A DNA stretch of 16,373 nt from Lachnospiraceae bacterium (GCA_900766575.1 CAAFVW010000085.1:1-16373); one strand, 5' to 3'; shown: positions 5,984 through 14,682, counted from the first letter of the stretch. Program-made: numbers and translations. The notes: a model not told the origin generated them from the letters alone.

Positions 5984-6949
5984 ATGTTACAGATGATCTT
6001 GCCGGAGGGAAGCAGTTCTCTCCTTGCTTTTTTTGGAATCCTTTTTGCATTCGGAGTTACTGTGCTGGCAACGGCAAAATTAAGTCCGTATCTGCCGAAG
6101 GATGCCGGAAGGGAATTTGCCCATGATGGAAAATTATCCGCAGGTAAGCCACGAGGCGCAGGAATTATTTTCGTGCTGGCGTTTGTGGCTTCCGTGCTGA
6201 TATTCGCACCGTTAAGCGCGGAACTTGTAATCTACCTGTTACTGATCGTAGTATGCATGATGACGGGCTTTCTGGACGATGCCTCCAAGACCCCCTGGGG
6301 AGAGTATAAGAAAGGATTTCTGGATCTGTGTGTGGCAGCACTGGTAGCCATCACTTTCCTGAAATATAATTCCAACGTGGTGGAACTGGCATTGTTCCAT
6401 GTGAAGTTTACGCTGCCGCCTGTGGTATTTGCCATCCTTACGGTGATCCTGGTATGGACCTCTGTGAACGTGACCAACTGTTCCGACGGTGTGGACGGAT
6501 TATCCGGGACATTGTCGATCATTACGATTATGTCCATTTACATCGTAGATCGAATAAAGGCGGTAAACGAGACTTATTCGTTCCTGATTCTGCTGTTTGC
6601 AGTATGTATTCTGGGTTATCTGTGGTACAATGCCACACCCAGTAAGCTGATGATGGGAGATGCGGGTTCCCGGGCCATGGGATTGTTTATCAGTATTGCC
6701 ATATTAAAGAGCGGCTGCCCGTTTCTGTTCATTCCGCTGGCACTGGTGCTGATCCTGGATGGCGGACTGGGACTGTTGAAAGTCTCGCTGCTTCGATTTT
6801 TGAAGATTCATATTTTAAAAAATGTGCGGACTCCCCTGCATGATCATGTGCGTAAGGTATGGGACTGGTCCAACACACAGACCGTATTTCGTTTCGCTAT
6901 CATACAGATTATTTTGTCGCTGGCAGTCATCTATGCGATGCAGCTGTAG
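5984..6949 (+). CDS. MraY/WecA-superfamily phospho-sugar-pentapeptide transferase, divergent MraY-like
   Basis: A 321-residue protein with about ten membrane helices, the length of MraY, which moves phospho-MurNAc-pentapeptide from UDP to undecaprenyl phosphate to make lipid I. Visible superfamily signatures are the metal/catalytic Asp pair in FLDDASK (D98, D99), N165-C-S-D168-G-V-D-G (MraY: NLTDGLDG) and GDAGS (225-229; MraY: GDVGS). Two signatures depart from MraY: the loop normally reading GTPTMGG reads GKPRGAG (54-60), and the final His motif reads LHDH (H286, D287, H288) instead of HHH. ATG 5984 is preferred because GAGGG (5974-5978) lies 5 nt upstream; a TTG at 5948 would add 12 residues but has no clear site. 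The gene is outside any visible division/cell-wall cluster and heads an operon with a greA-like gene. It may be a second MraY or an enzyme for another polyprenyl-linked sugar. Confidence 0.85.
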   Translation: MLQMILPEGSSSLLAFFGILFAFGVTVLATAKLSPYLPKDAGREFAHDGKLSAGKPRGAGIIFVLAFVASVLIFAPLSAELVIYLLLIVVCMMTGFLDDASKTPWGEYKKGFLDLCVAALVAITFLKYNSNVVELALFHVKFTLPPVVFAILTVILVWTSVNVTNCSDGVDGLSGTLSIITIMSIYIVDRIKAVNETYSFLILLFAVCILGYLWYNATPSKLMMGDAGSRAMGLFISIAILKSGCPFLFIPLALVLILDGGLGLLKVSLLRFLKIHILKNVRTPLHDHVRKVWDWSNTQTVFRFAIIQIILSLAVIYAMQL

Positions 6950-6961
6950 AAAGGAAGAGTT

Positions 6962-7462
6962 ATGTACGACGAATTAACACCCAGTGATATTAAAAAAATG
7001 GAAGAAGAGATTGAGTATCGTAAGCTGGTGGTACGTCCCAAGGCATTGGAGGACGTCAAGGAAGCCAGAGCGCACGGCGATCTCAGCGAGAATTTTGAAT
7101 ATTATGCAGCCAAAAAGTACAAGAATCAGAATGAGAGCAGAATCCGTTATCTGGAGAGAATGATCCGAACCGCGAAAGTGATCTCGGAGAATTCCGCAGC
7201 GGATGAGGTGGGAATCAATAATACCGTTACGGTGGAATTCATCGATGACGGCACACAGGAAGACTATAAAATCGTGACAACGGTCAGGGGAAACTCCCTG
7301 GAGGGCCTGATCAGCAATGAATCTCCTCTGGGCAAGGCACTGCTTGGCAAAAAAGTAGGCGATATCGTTCATGTGCAGGTCAATGACAATATAGGCTATG
7401 ACGTAGAGATCAAGGCTTTGAAAAATACGGAGGATGACGGGGACAAGATCCGCAGTTTTTAA
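6962..7462 (+). CDS. GreA/GreB-family transcript cleavage factor
   Basis: A 166-residue Gre factor, which enters the RNA polymerase secondary channel and stimulates cleavage of backtracked RNA. The N-terminal coiled coil (about 1-78) carries the tip motif GDLSENFEY at 39-47, with the acidic residues D40 and E43 that coordinate the catalytic metal; canonical GreA reads GDLSENAEY. The C-terminal FKBP-like domain (about 84-155) contains NTVTVEF, SPLGKALLGKKVGD and the final beta strands, with a short acidic/basic tail. AAGGAAGAG (6951-6959) precedes ATG 6962 closely, and only 12 nt separate it from the upstream stop. Co-transcription with a membrane transferase is unusual for greA, which suggests a second Gre paralogue. 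I withhold the symbol because GreA and paralogues cannot be separated here. Confidence 0.9.
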   Translation: MYDELTPSDIKKMEEEIEYRKLVVRPKALEDVKEARAHGDLSENFEYYAAKKYKNQNESRIRYLERMIRTAKVISENSAADEVGINNTVTVEFIDDGTQEDYKIVTTVRGNSLEGLISNESPLGKALLGKKVGDIVHVQVNDNIGYDVEIKALKNTEDDGDKIRSF

Positions 7463-7512
7463 GCATCTGCTGTCTACCCGAGAATAGAAAGAGAAAAAGG
7501 AAATCAGAAAGA

Positions 7513-9048
7513 ATGAAAAAATATCTGCTGTTTGATCTGGACGGAACCCTGACAGATCCTAAAATCGGAATTACTACCTGTGTGCAGTATGCACTGCATT
7601 CCTTCGGTATTGAGGAACCGGATATGGACAAGCTGGAGCCCTTTATCGGACCGCCTCTTCGCGACAGTTTTATGGAATTTTACGGCTTTTCGCCCGAACA
7701 GGCGGAAGAAGCCGTAGCAAAATACAGAGAACGATTTCAGGATACCGGAATCTTTGAAAATGAAGTTTATGCCGGAATTCCGGAGATGTTGAAAACACTG
7801 CAGTCCAAAGGATATTTTCTGGCAGTGGCCTCCAGCAAGCCCCAGGTGTATGTGGAGAGAATCCTGGAACATTTTGATCTGAAAAAATATTTTGCAGTGG
7901 TAGTCGGAAGCGAACTGGACGGCAGGAGAGAGACGAAGGATCAGGTGGTGCAGGAGACGCTGCATCAGCTGTTTGGTGAGAATCCCGTAGATCCGGTTCA
8001 GGTCTACATGATCGGAGACCGGAAGTTTGATGTGGAAGGTGCAAGGGCTCTGGGTGTGGAGAGCGTGGGTGTGACCTACGGTTATGGAAGCAAGGAAGAG
8101 TTGAAGGAAGCGAAGGCCGATTACATCGTACAATCTGTGGATGAACTGGAGAAATTCCTGCTTCGCGGCAGCGAGGAACTGGCGTCCGGCAATCCCGACA
8201 ATAAAAAGAAAAATCCTATGTATCAGAGAATCTGGACCATGGTGTACTCCTTTTTGATGTTTATACTGGTGCGTAATGCGGTGCAGTATGCGCTGCTGGC
8301 ACTTCTGTATCAGCTGGCACAGTCCGGTGCTTCCGGAGGACTGGTGGATCTGTTGATCCTGAGGGATGAGACCGGCGCATATAACGGTTACTCCGGGGAT
8401 GTTTCCAGTATCATTGCGGCCCTGGGATTTATCGGCGGAGCCATAGCAGTATGGTCTACGGCAAAGCTGCTGATAGAAAAAAATAAAGAAGATATGCATT
8501 TGAGCCATCTGAAAAAAGAGCCGAAGTCCCGATATGTCTTATTGACTACAGCTACCATCGGTGCGGTGATCGGTTTTAATCTTCTGTTTGAATTGTTGGG
8601 AGTGACCAATAAGTCTGAGGCTTATACCCAAGTGGCATCCCAGCAGTATTCAGCACATTTTATTGTGGGCATTCTGGTATTTGGAGTGATCTCCCCTGTG
8701 GCGGAGGAACTTCTTTTCCGAGGCGTTATCTACGGATATCTGCGCAGATTTATGGATCTGAAGCTGGCCATTGCTTTGTCGGCATTGATTTTCGGTGTTT
8801 ATCACATGAACTATGTGCAGGGTGTGTACGGCTTCCTCATCGGTTGTCTCATGGCATATGCCTATGAGTATTTCGGAGAGTTTAAAATGGCAGTTTTCGT
8901 CCATGTGGCATCCAATGTCATCGCTTATTGCCTCTCCTATACAGCTATTGCTGTTACCGGTTTCGTCAGCTGGCCTGTATGCGTTGTGTTCCTGGCAGCA
9001 GCGGCGGCTTCTCTGGCTAATCTGTGCAGACAGAAGAAAATATTGTAA
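7513..9048 (+). CDS. Fusion of a HAD-family phosphatase and a CPBP intramembrane metalloprotease
   Basis: A 511-residue two-domain protein. Residues 1-215 are a Gph/PGP-like haloacid-dehalogenase phosphatase with all catalytic motifs: DLDGT (D8, D10), ASSK (S107 or S108), K142, and GDRKFD (D169, D173), plus a helical cap. A charged linker (about 216-236) leads to about eight membrane helices between 240 and 505. This part is a CPBP/CAAX-like (Rce1/ABI) protease with EELLFRG (E398, E399, R403), FGVYH (H431) and HVASN (H464, N468). Both catalytic sets look intact, so this is a bifunctional membrane-anchored protein with a cytoplasmic phosphatase. Substrates of either half are unknown. One ORF spans both halves with no stop, and the internal ATG 8218 has no good ribosome site. 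AAAGG lies about 10 nt before ATG 7513. It follows the gre gene by 50 nt without a terminator. Confidence 0.93.
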   Translation: MKKYLLFDLDGTLTDPKIGITTCVQYALHSFGIEEPDMDKLEPFIGPPLRDSFMEFYGFSPEQAEEAVAKYRERFQDTGIFENEVYAGIPEMLKTLQSKGYFLAVASSKPQVYVERILEHFDLKKYFAVVVGSELDGRRETKDQVVQETLHQLFGENPVDPVQVYMIGDRKFDVEGARALGVESVGVTYGYGSKEELKEAKADYIVQSVDELEKFLLRGSEELASGNPDNKKKNPMYQRIWTMVYSFLMFILVRNAVQYALLALLYQLAQSGASGGLVDLLILRDETGAYNGYSGDVSSIIAALGFIGGAIAVWSTAKLLIEKNKEDMHLSHLKKEPKSRYVLLTTATIGAVIGFNLLFELLGVTNKSEAYTQVASQQYSAHFIVGILVFGVISPVAEELLFRGVIYGYLRRFMDLKLAIALSALIFGVYHMNYVQGVYGFLIGCLMAYAYEYFGEFKMAVFVHVASNVIAYCLSYTAIAVTGFVSWPVCVVFLAAAAASLANLCRQKKIL

Positions 9049-9085
9049 CTTGGAACAGTTACTGTAAATGTAAAAGGAAAACCAA

Positions 9086-9889
9086 ATGAAATTCAGTATT
9101 ATCGTTGTATGTTTAAATTCCGGGGAAAAATTGAATCAGACGCTGGATAGTATTCTGAGCCAGACCTATCCGGATCTGGAAATCATTGTCAAGGACGGCG
9201 GAAGCCGGGACGGTTCCATAGACACCATGCGCCAGGATTCCCGTATCCATATTTATCAGGAGCCGGATCATAGTATCTATGAAGCCATGAACCAGGCTGT
9301 CTCCCACGTGACAGGAGATTACATTCTTTTTCTGAATTGCGGTGATCTTTTTTATGACAGAGAAGTCCTGAAACATACCGCGGAGTATATGGAACAGCAC
9401 CCCATGAAGTTTCAGGGAATCTATTACGGTGATACCTACAGTGCGAAAAATGATGCGAAGATCTCTTCACCGCCTGAAATCACGGGCTTCGTCTGTTACC
9501 GTAACATTCCCTGTCATCAGTCCTGTTTTTATGCCGCGGATCTGTGCAGACAAAAGCCATACGAGCCGAAATACCGGATACGTGCGGATTATGAACATTT
9601 CCTGTGGTGCTATTACCGGGCCAAGGCGCCGATGCAGTACATTGGTTTCACGGTATCCTCTTACGAGGGTGGAGGCTACTCCGAGACAAAGGAGAATTTA
9701 AAACGCAGTGCACAGGAGCATAAGGAAATTACGGCGAAATACATGACCGCAGGAGAATTATTCCGTTACCGCACCGCGATGGCACTGACTTTGGCGCCGC
9801 TTCGCACCGCTTTGGCGGAGAGTAAACATTTCTCCGGTATCTACCAGGGACTGATGGGCAAAGTATATGGCCGAAAACGTGAGAAATAG
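9086..9889 (+). CDS. GT2-family glycosyltransferase (WcaA/WcaE-like)
   Basis: A 267-residue, apparently soluble or peripherally membrane-bound inverting glycosyltransferase. The GT-A fold is recognisable from SIIVVCLNSG (4-13), SQTYPDLEIIVKDGGSRDGS (25-44, with D37 and D42 for the nucleotide), the segment around IYEAMNQAV (64-72) and the metal-site variant LNCGD (83-87). PCHQSCFY and RADYEHFLW lie in the acceptor half. This pattern (DHSIYEAMN ... FLNCGD ... HQS ... DYEHFL) is seen in capsule and colanic-acid type transferases. Donor and acceptor cannot be read from sequence. AAGGA (9074-9078) lies 7 nt before ATG 9086. It is last in the operon headed by the mraY-like gene, 37 nt after the HAD-CPBP gene. 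The C-terminus is basic (KVYGRKREK), which fits membrane surface contact. Confidence 0.92.
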   Translation: MKFSIIVVCLNSGEKLNQTLDSILSQTYPDLEIIVKDGGSRDGSIDTMRQDSRIHIYQEPDHSIYEAMNQAVSHVTGDYILFLNCGDLFYDREVLKHTAEYMEQHPMKFQGIYYGDTYSAKNDAKISSPPEITGFVCYRNIPCHQSCFYAADLCRQKPYEPKYRIRADYEHFLWCYYRAKAPMQYIGFTVSSYEGGGYSETKENLKRSAQEHKEITAKYMTAGELFRYRTAMALTLAPLRTALAESKHFSGIYQGLMGKVYGRKREK

Positions 9890-9891
9890 GA

Positions 9892-9914
9892 AAAAACAAA
9901 TGAAAATTGTTTTT
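9892..9914 (+). terminator. Weak candidate terminator after the GT2 gene
   Basis: AAAAACAA (9892-9899) pairs with TTGTTTTT (9907-9914) around a 7-nt loop. The stem is almost all A-T, so its strength is doubtful; the much stronger hairpin at 10048-10094 may be the true end of this operon. The 9890-10014 stretch is very AT-rich with no gene, and contains a TTGACA (9978-9983) without a well-spaced -10. Confidence 0.3.
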
Positions 9915-10014
9915 AAAACGTTCTATCGAAAGAAAAATTAAGGATATTTTCAGATAAAATAAAAGAAAATAATATAATTGACAAATTATCTGACAATTTA
10001 TAGAAAAATCTATA

Positions 10015-10043
10015 TTTACAAATGAGAAAAATAGGTGTATAGT
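10015..10043 (+). promoter_or_regulatory. Promoter of the gltBD operon
   Basis: TTTACA (10015-10020), a spacer of exactly 17 bp, and TATAGT (10038-10043). The predicted start is near 10050, about 85 nt before the gltB start codon and right at the foot of the following hairpin. The DNA upstream is rich in A and T runs, which could act as an UP element. Confidence 0.55.
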
Positions 10044-10047
10044 ACAG

Positions 10048-10094
10048 AAAAGGTCGCAAAGAGGCGAGAAAGAAGTCTCTTTGCGACCTTTTTT
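10048..10094 (+). terminator. Strong hairpin with T-run in the gltB leader (attenuator or terminator)
   Basis: A 16-bp perfect stem, AAAAGGTCGCAAAGAG (10048-10063) with CTCTTTGCGACCTTTT (10077-10092), closes a 13-nt loop, and a run of six T spans 10089-10094. It can terminate in both directions. Because the gltB promoter lies immediately upstream, the hairpin starts at about +1 of the gltBD mRNA. The 3' arm could instead pair with AAAGAGA (10101-10107) or AGAGAC (10113-10118) nearer the ribosome site, but these pairings are much weaker. It may simply end the upstream operon while the gltBD promoter lies elsewhere. Confidence 0.8.
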
Positions 10095-10134
10095 ATTATC
10101 AAAGAGAACCAGAGAGACCGGAAAGGAGAACATT

Positions 10135-13100
10135 ATGTTTGATGTAAAACAGGAGCTGCCCAAAGCACCGTTATATCGGGAAGAATTCGAGCATGATAAC
10201 TGCGGTATCGGAGCCTGTGTCAATATTCATGGTGAGAAAAGCCGTGCAACCGTAGAGAATGCGTTGAAAATCGTAGAGAACCTGGAACACAGAGCAGGTA
10301 AGGATGCGGAAGGCAAGACCGGTGACGGTGTCGGCATTCTGACCCAGATCCCTCATAAATTTTTTGCCAGAGTTACCAAAGCACTCGGTATCGAGATCGG
10401 CGGAGAGAGAGAATACGGTGTCGGTATGTTCTTCTTTCCCCAGGAAGAGCTGCGCCGCAACCAGGCCAAGAAGATGTTCGAGATCATTGTGGAAAAAGAA
10501 GGAATGGAATTCCTCGGCTGGCGTGAAGTGCCTACCTTCCCCAATGTGCTGGGACACAAGGCCGTGGAGTGTATGCCTTACATTATGCAGGGATTTGTGA
10601 AAAAGCCTGCTGATGTGGAAAAAGGACTTCCCTTCGACCGCAGACTGTACATTGCAAGACGTGTGTTTGAACAGTCTTCCGATGATACCTATGTAGTCTC
10701 CCTTTCCAGCAGAACTATTGTATACAAAGGAATGTTCCTGGTAGGTCAGCTGCGTACTTTCTTTGCAGACTTACAGAGCGAGGATTTTGAATCTGCCATT
10801 GCCATGGTTCATTCCCGTTTCTCCACGAATACCAACCCCAGCTGGGAGCGTGCGCATCCGAATCGTCTGATGGTACACAACGGCGAGATCAACACCATCC
10901 GCGGCAACGCAGATAAGATGCTGGCCCGTGAGGAGAACATGGAATCCGAACATCTGAAGGGACAGCTGCACAAAGTACTGCCCGCCATCAGCAAGACCGG
11001 TTCCGACTCCGCTATGTTGGACAACACTCTGGAATTTCTGGTAATGAGCGGTATGGAGCTGCCTCTGGCAGTCATGATTGCTATCCCGGAGCCTTGGGCG
11101 AACAATAAGGCAATGTCCCAGACCAAGAGGGATTTCTACCAATATTATGCGACTATGATGGAGCCCTGGGATGGTCCCGCATCCATCCTGTTTTCCGATG
11201 GAGATATCATGGGTGCGGTACTGGACAGAAACGGTCTGCGTCCTTCCCGTTACCTGATCACGGATGATGATACCCTGATTCTTTCCTCAGAGGTAGGTGT
11301 GCTTCCTATTGATCCCACGAAGATCAAGTTAAAGGAAAGACTTCGTCCCGGTAAGATGCTGTTAGTTGATACGGTACAGGGCAGAGTCATCGACGACGAG
11401 GAGATCAAGGAAAAATATGCTTCCAGACAGCCTTATGGTGAATGGTTGGACAACAATCTGACAGAACTTAAAAATATTCATATTCCGAACCAACGTGTAC
11501 CGGAGTATACCTACGAAGAGCGCCAGCGGATGCAGAAGGCTTTTGGCTATACTTATGATGAGATGAAGCAGAGTATTCTGCCGATGGCAAAGAACGGCAG
11601 TGAGGCAATTGCAGCTATGGGTGTAGACACGCCGCTTCCTGTTCTGAGCAAGACGAATCACCCCCTGTTCCATTATTTCAAGCAGCTGTTCGCACAGGTT
11701 ACCAACCCGCCCATTGATGCCATCCGTGAGGAAATCGTGACCTCCACCACCGTGTACATCGGTACTGAGGGTAATATCCTGGAAGAAACTCCGAAGAACT
11801 GTAACGTTCTGAAGGTCAACAATCCGATCCTGACCAATACGGATCTTCTGAAGATCAAGAACATGAAAGTAGACGGCTTCAAGGTAGAAGTCGTACCCAT
11901 CGTATATTATAAGAACACGAGCCTCGAGCGTGCCATTGACCGTCTGTTCGTGGAAGTAGACAGAGCTTACCGGGATGGCGTGAATATCCTGATCCTGTCC
12001 GACAGAGGCGTGGATGAGAACCATGTGCCCATTCCTTCCCTGCTGGCCGTATCTGCGCTGAACCAATATCTGGTCCGCACCAAGAAGAGAACCAGAGTCG
12101 CTCTGATCCTGGAATCCGGAGAACCCAGAGAGGTACATCATTTCGCTACTCTGCTCGGCTACGGTGCCTGCGCCATCAACCCTTATCTGGCACAGGATAC
12201 CATCAAGGAACTGATTGAGAGCAATATGCTGGACAAGGATTACTATGCGGCAGTAGACGATTACAACAATGCAGTTCTTCACGGTATTGTAAAGATTGCT
12301 TCCAAGATGGGAATCAGCACCATCCAGTCCTATCAGGGCTCCCAGATCTTCGAGGCCATCGGTATCGCGCCGGAAGTCATCAGCAAATATTTTTCCAACA
12401 CGGTCTGCCGTGTCGGAGGTATCACCTTAAAAGATATTGAGCAGCAGGTAGATGATCTGCATTCGCAGGCATTTGATCCGCTGGGACTGAAAAATGACCT
12501 GACCCTGAACAGCCCGGGACATCACAAGATGCGCAGCGGCGGTGACGAACATCTGTACAATCCCGCCACCATCCACATGTTACAGGAATCCACCAGACGC
12601 GGTGATTATCAGATGTTTAAGCAGTATACTGCCATGGTAAATGATGAGGATTCTATCAAGAACCTCAGAGGACTGATGGACTTTAATTATCCGAAAAAGG
12701 GTGTGCCTATTGAGGAAGTAGAGCCGGTAGAGTCCATTGTGACCAGATTCAAGACCGGTGCTATGTCCTATGGTTCCATCTCCAAGGAAGCCCATGAGAC
12801 TATGGCCATCGCCATGAACCATCTGCATGGTAAGAGCAACTCTGGTGAAGGCGGTGAAGATCTGGATCGTCTGACGGTAGGACCGGACGGACTGAACCGT
12901 TGCTCTGCTATCAAACAGGTAGCCAGCGGACGTTTCGGTGTCACCAGCCGTTATCTGGTAAGTGCACAGGAGATCCAGATCAAGATGGCACAGGGAGCAA
13001 AACCTGGTGAGGGCGGACATCTGCCCGGAGGAAAAGTATATCCCTGGATTGCCAAAACCAGACATTCTACGCCCGGAGTAGCCCTGATTTCTCCGCCGCC

Positions 13101-14682
13101 TCATCACGATATTTATTCCATTGAGGATCTGGCGCAGCTGATCTATGATCTGAAAAATGCCAATACACAGGCACGTATTTCCGTGAAACTGGTATCAGAA
13201 GCCGGTGTGGGAACCGTTGCAGCCGGTGTGGCAAAGGCCGGTGCGCAGGTGATCCTGGTATCCGGTTATGACGGTGGTACTGGTGCGGCACCGAGAAACT
13301 CCATCCACAATGCCGGACTTCCCTGGGAACTGGGACTGGCAGAGACACATCAGACACTGATCATGAATGGTCTGCGTAACAAGGTCCGTATCGAGACAGA
13401 CGGTAAGCTCATGAGCGGCAGAGATGTAGCTATCGCAGCGATCCTGGGTGCCGAGGAATTCGGTTTTGCTACAGCACCGCTTGTAACCATGGGCTGTGTC
13501 ATGATGAGAGTATGTAATCTGGATACCTGTCCGGTCGGTGTGGCTACCCAGAATCCGGAACTGCGGAAAAACTTCCGCGGCAAGCCGGAATATGTGGAAA
13601 ACTTTATGAAATTTATCGCACAGGAGCTGCGGGAATACATGGCAGCACTGGGAGTACGCACAGTAGATGAACTGGTAGGCAGAACTGATCTGCTGAAAAG
13701 AAAAGAGCATCTGAATGAGCGTCAGCAGGAAGTTGACCTGACACAGATTTTAAGCAATCCTTACGAGGGCAGCAAGCAGAAGGTTACCTTTGATCCGAAG
13801 CAGGTATATGACTTCCAGCTGGAAAAGACTCTGGATGAAAAAGTCCTGTTAAAGCAGCTGGGCAAGGCTATCGATGCAGGACAGAAGCGCAGCATTGAGG
13901 TGGATGTCAGCAATACCGACCGTGCATTCGGTACAATCCTCGGAAGTGAGATCACCAGAAAACTGGGAGATGACGTGGAAGAGGATACCTACCATGTATT
14001 GTGTAAGGGTGCCGGCGGACAGTCCTTCGGAGCCTTTATCCCCAAGGGACTGACACTGGAACTGGTAGGCGACAGCAACGACTACTTCGGCAAAGGATTA
14101 TCCGGCGGTAAGCTGGTGGTATATCCTCCCCAGGGCAGCAAGTTTAAGGCGGAGGACAATATTATTATCGGTAACGTGGCATTGTACGGCGCAACTTCAG
14201 GTAAGGCATTTATCAACGGAGTGGCAGGCGAACGTTTCTGCGTGCGTAACTCCGGTGCGATTGCAGTTGTCGAGGGCGTAGGCGATCACGGCTGTGAATA
14301 TATGACCGGTGGACGTGTGGTAGTCCTTGGCATGACTGGTAAAAACTTTGCAGCCGGTATGAGCGGTGGTATTGCCTATGTGCTGGATGAAGGCAATGAT
14401 CTGTACAAACGTCTGAATAAGGAAATGGTATCTTCCAGTGAGATCACTTCCAAATACGATGTGCTGGAGCTGAAATCCATGATTCAGGAGCATGTGGCAC
14501 TGACGAACTCCGTGAAGGGTAAGGAGATCCTGGATAACTTCGGAGAGTATCTGCCGAAGTTCAAGAAGATCATTCCTCACGATTATGAGAGAGTCCTGAA
14601 GACCATCGTACAGATGGAGGAAAAGGGACTGAGCGCAGAGCAGGCACAGATCGAAGCATTCTATGCCAACACCAGAAAATAA
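10135..14682 (+). CDS. gltB: Glutamate synthase (NADPH), large alpha subunit
   Basis: A full-length 1515-residue GltB. It hydrolyses glutamine, channels the ammonia to 2-oxoglutarate and forms glutamate with electrons relayed from GltD. The class II glutaminase domain starts at the nucleophile C23 (DNCGIGACVNIHG) after a 22-residue propeptide that is normally removed, and runs to about residue 430. A central domain (about 460-745) follows. The FMN/2-oxoglutarate synthase domain (about 800-1190) contains GAMSYGSIS from G875, GEGGE (904-908), GGTGAAPR near 1047 and the 3Fe-4S cysteines C1121, C1127 and C1132. The GXGXG beta-helix domain is at about 1290-1480. AGGAG (10124-10128) is 6 nt before ATG 10135; the upstream in-frame TTG at 10081 lies inside the leader hairpin and is unlikely. 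gltD follows after 16 nt. Confidence 0.97.
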   Translation: MFDVKQELPKAPLYREEFEHDNCGIGACVNIHGEKSRATVENALKIVENLEHRAGKDAEGKTGDGVGILTQIPHKFFARVTKALGIEIGGEREYGVGMFFFPQEELRRNQAKKMFEIIVEKEGMEFLGWREVPTFPNVLGHKAVECMPYIMQGFVKKPADVEKGLPFDRRLYIARRVFEQSSDDTYVVSLSSRTIVYKGMFLVGQLRTFFADLQSEDFESAIAMVHSRFSTNTNPSWERAHPNRLMVHNGEINTIRGNADKMLAREENMESEHLKGQLHKVLPAISKTGSDSAMLDNTLEFLVMSGMELPLAVMIAIPEPWANNKAMSQTKRDFYQYYATMMEPWDGPASILFSDGDIMGAVLDRNGLRPSRYLITDDDTLILSSEVGVLPIDPTKIKLKERLRPGKMLLVDTVQGRVIDDEEIKEKYASRQPYGEWLDNNLTELKNIHIPNQRVPEYTYEERQRMQKAFGYTYDEMKQSILPMAKNGSEAIAAMGVDTPLPVLSKTNHPLFHYFKQLFAQVTNPPIDAIREEIVTSTTVYIGTEGNILEETPKNCNVLKVNNPILTNTDLLKIKNMKVDGFKVEVVPIVYYKNTSLERAIDRLFVEVDRAYRDGVNILILSDRGVDENHVPIPSLLAVSALNQYLVRTKKRTRVALILESGEPREVHHFATLLGYGACAINPYLAQDTIKELIESNMLDKDYYAAVDDYNNAVLHGIVKIASKMGISTIQSYQGSQIFEAIGIAPEVISKYFSNTVCRVGGITLKDIEQQVDDLHSQAFDPLGLKNDLTLNSPGHHKMRSGGDEHLYNPATIHMLQESTRRGDYQMFKQYTAMVNDEDSIKNLRGLMDFNYPKKGVPIEEVEPVESIVTRFKTGAMSYGSISKEAHETMAIAMNHLHGKSNSGEGGEDLDRLTVGPDGLNRCSAIKQVASGRFGVTSRYLVSAQEIQIKMAQGAKPGEGGHLPGGKVYPWIAKTRHSTPGVALISPPPHHDIYSIEDLAQLIYDLKNANTQARISVKLVSEAGVGTVAAGVAKAGAQVILVSGYDGGTGAAPRNSIHNAGLPWELGLAETHQTLIMNGLRNKVRIETDGKLMSGRDVAIAAILGAEEFGFATAPLVTMGCVMMRVCNLDTCPVGVATQNPELRKNFRGKPEYVENFMKFIAQELREYMAALGVRTVDELVGRTDLLKRKEHLNERQQEVDLTQILSNPYEGSKQKVTFDPKQVYDFQLEKTLDEKVLLKQLGKAIDAGQKRSIEVDVSNTDRAFGTILGSEITRKLGDDVEEDTYHVLCKGAGGQSFGAFIPKGLTLELVGDSNDYFGKGLSGGKLVVYPPQGSKFKAEDNIIIGNVALYGATSGKAFINGVAGERFCVRNSGAIAVVEGVGDHGCEYMTGGRVVVLGMTGKNFAAGMSGGIAYVLDEGNDLYKRLNKEMVSSSEITSKYDVLELKSMIQEHVALTNSVKGKEILDNFGEYLPKFKKIIPHDYERVLKTIVQMEEKGLSAEQAQIEAFYANTRK

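Noticed and set aside
7504..8508. 334-codon minus-strand frame opposite the HAD-CPBP gene
   Set aside because: It is antisense to clear HAD motifs, has no recognisable domain, and its composition is that of a shadow frame.
8218..9048. CPBP protease as a separate gene starting at internal ATG 8218
   Set aside because: There is no ribosome binding site before it, and the reading frame is continuous with the phosphatase with no stop or shift.
10081..10134. N-terminal extension of GltB from TTG 10081
   Set aside because: The TTG lies in the 3' arm of the leader hairpin. ATG 10135 has a well-placed AGGAG and gives the usual short propeptide before the catalytic Cys.
11362..12282. 306-codon minus-strand frame opposite gltB
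   Set aside because: It is antisense to the conserved GltB central region, with no motif or translation signal.
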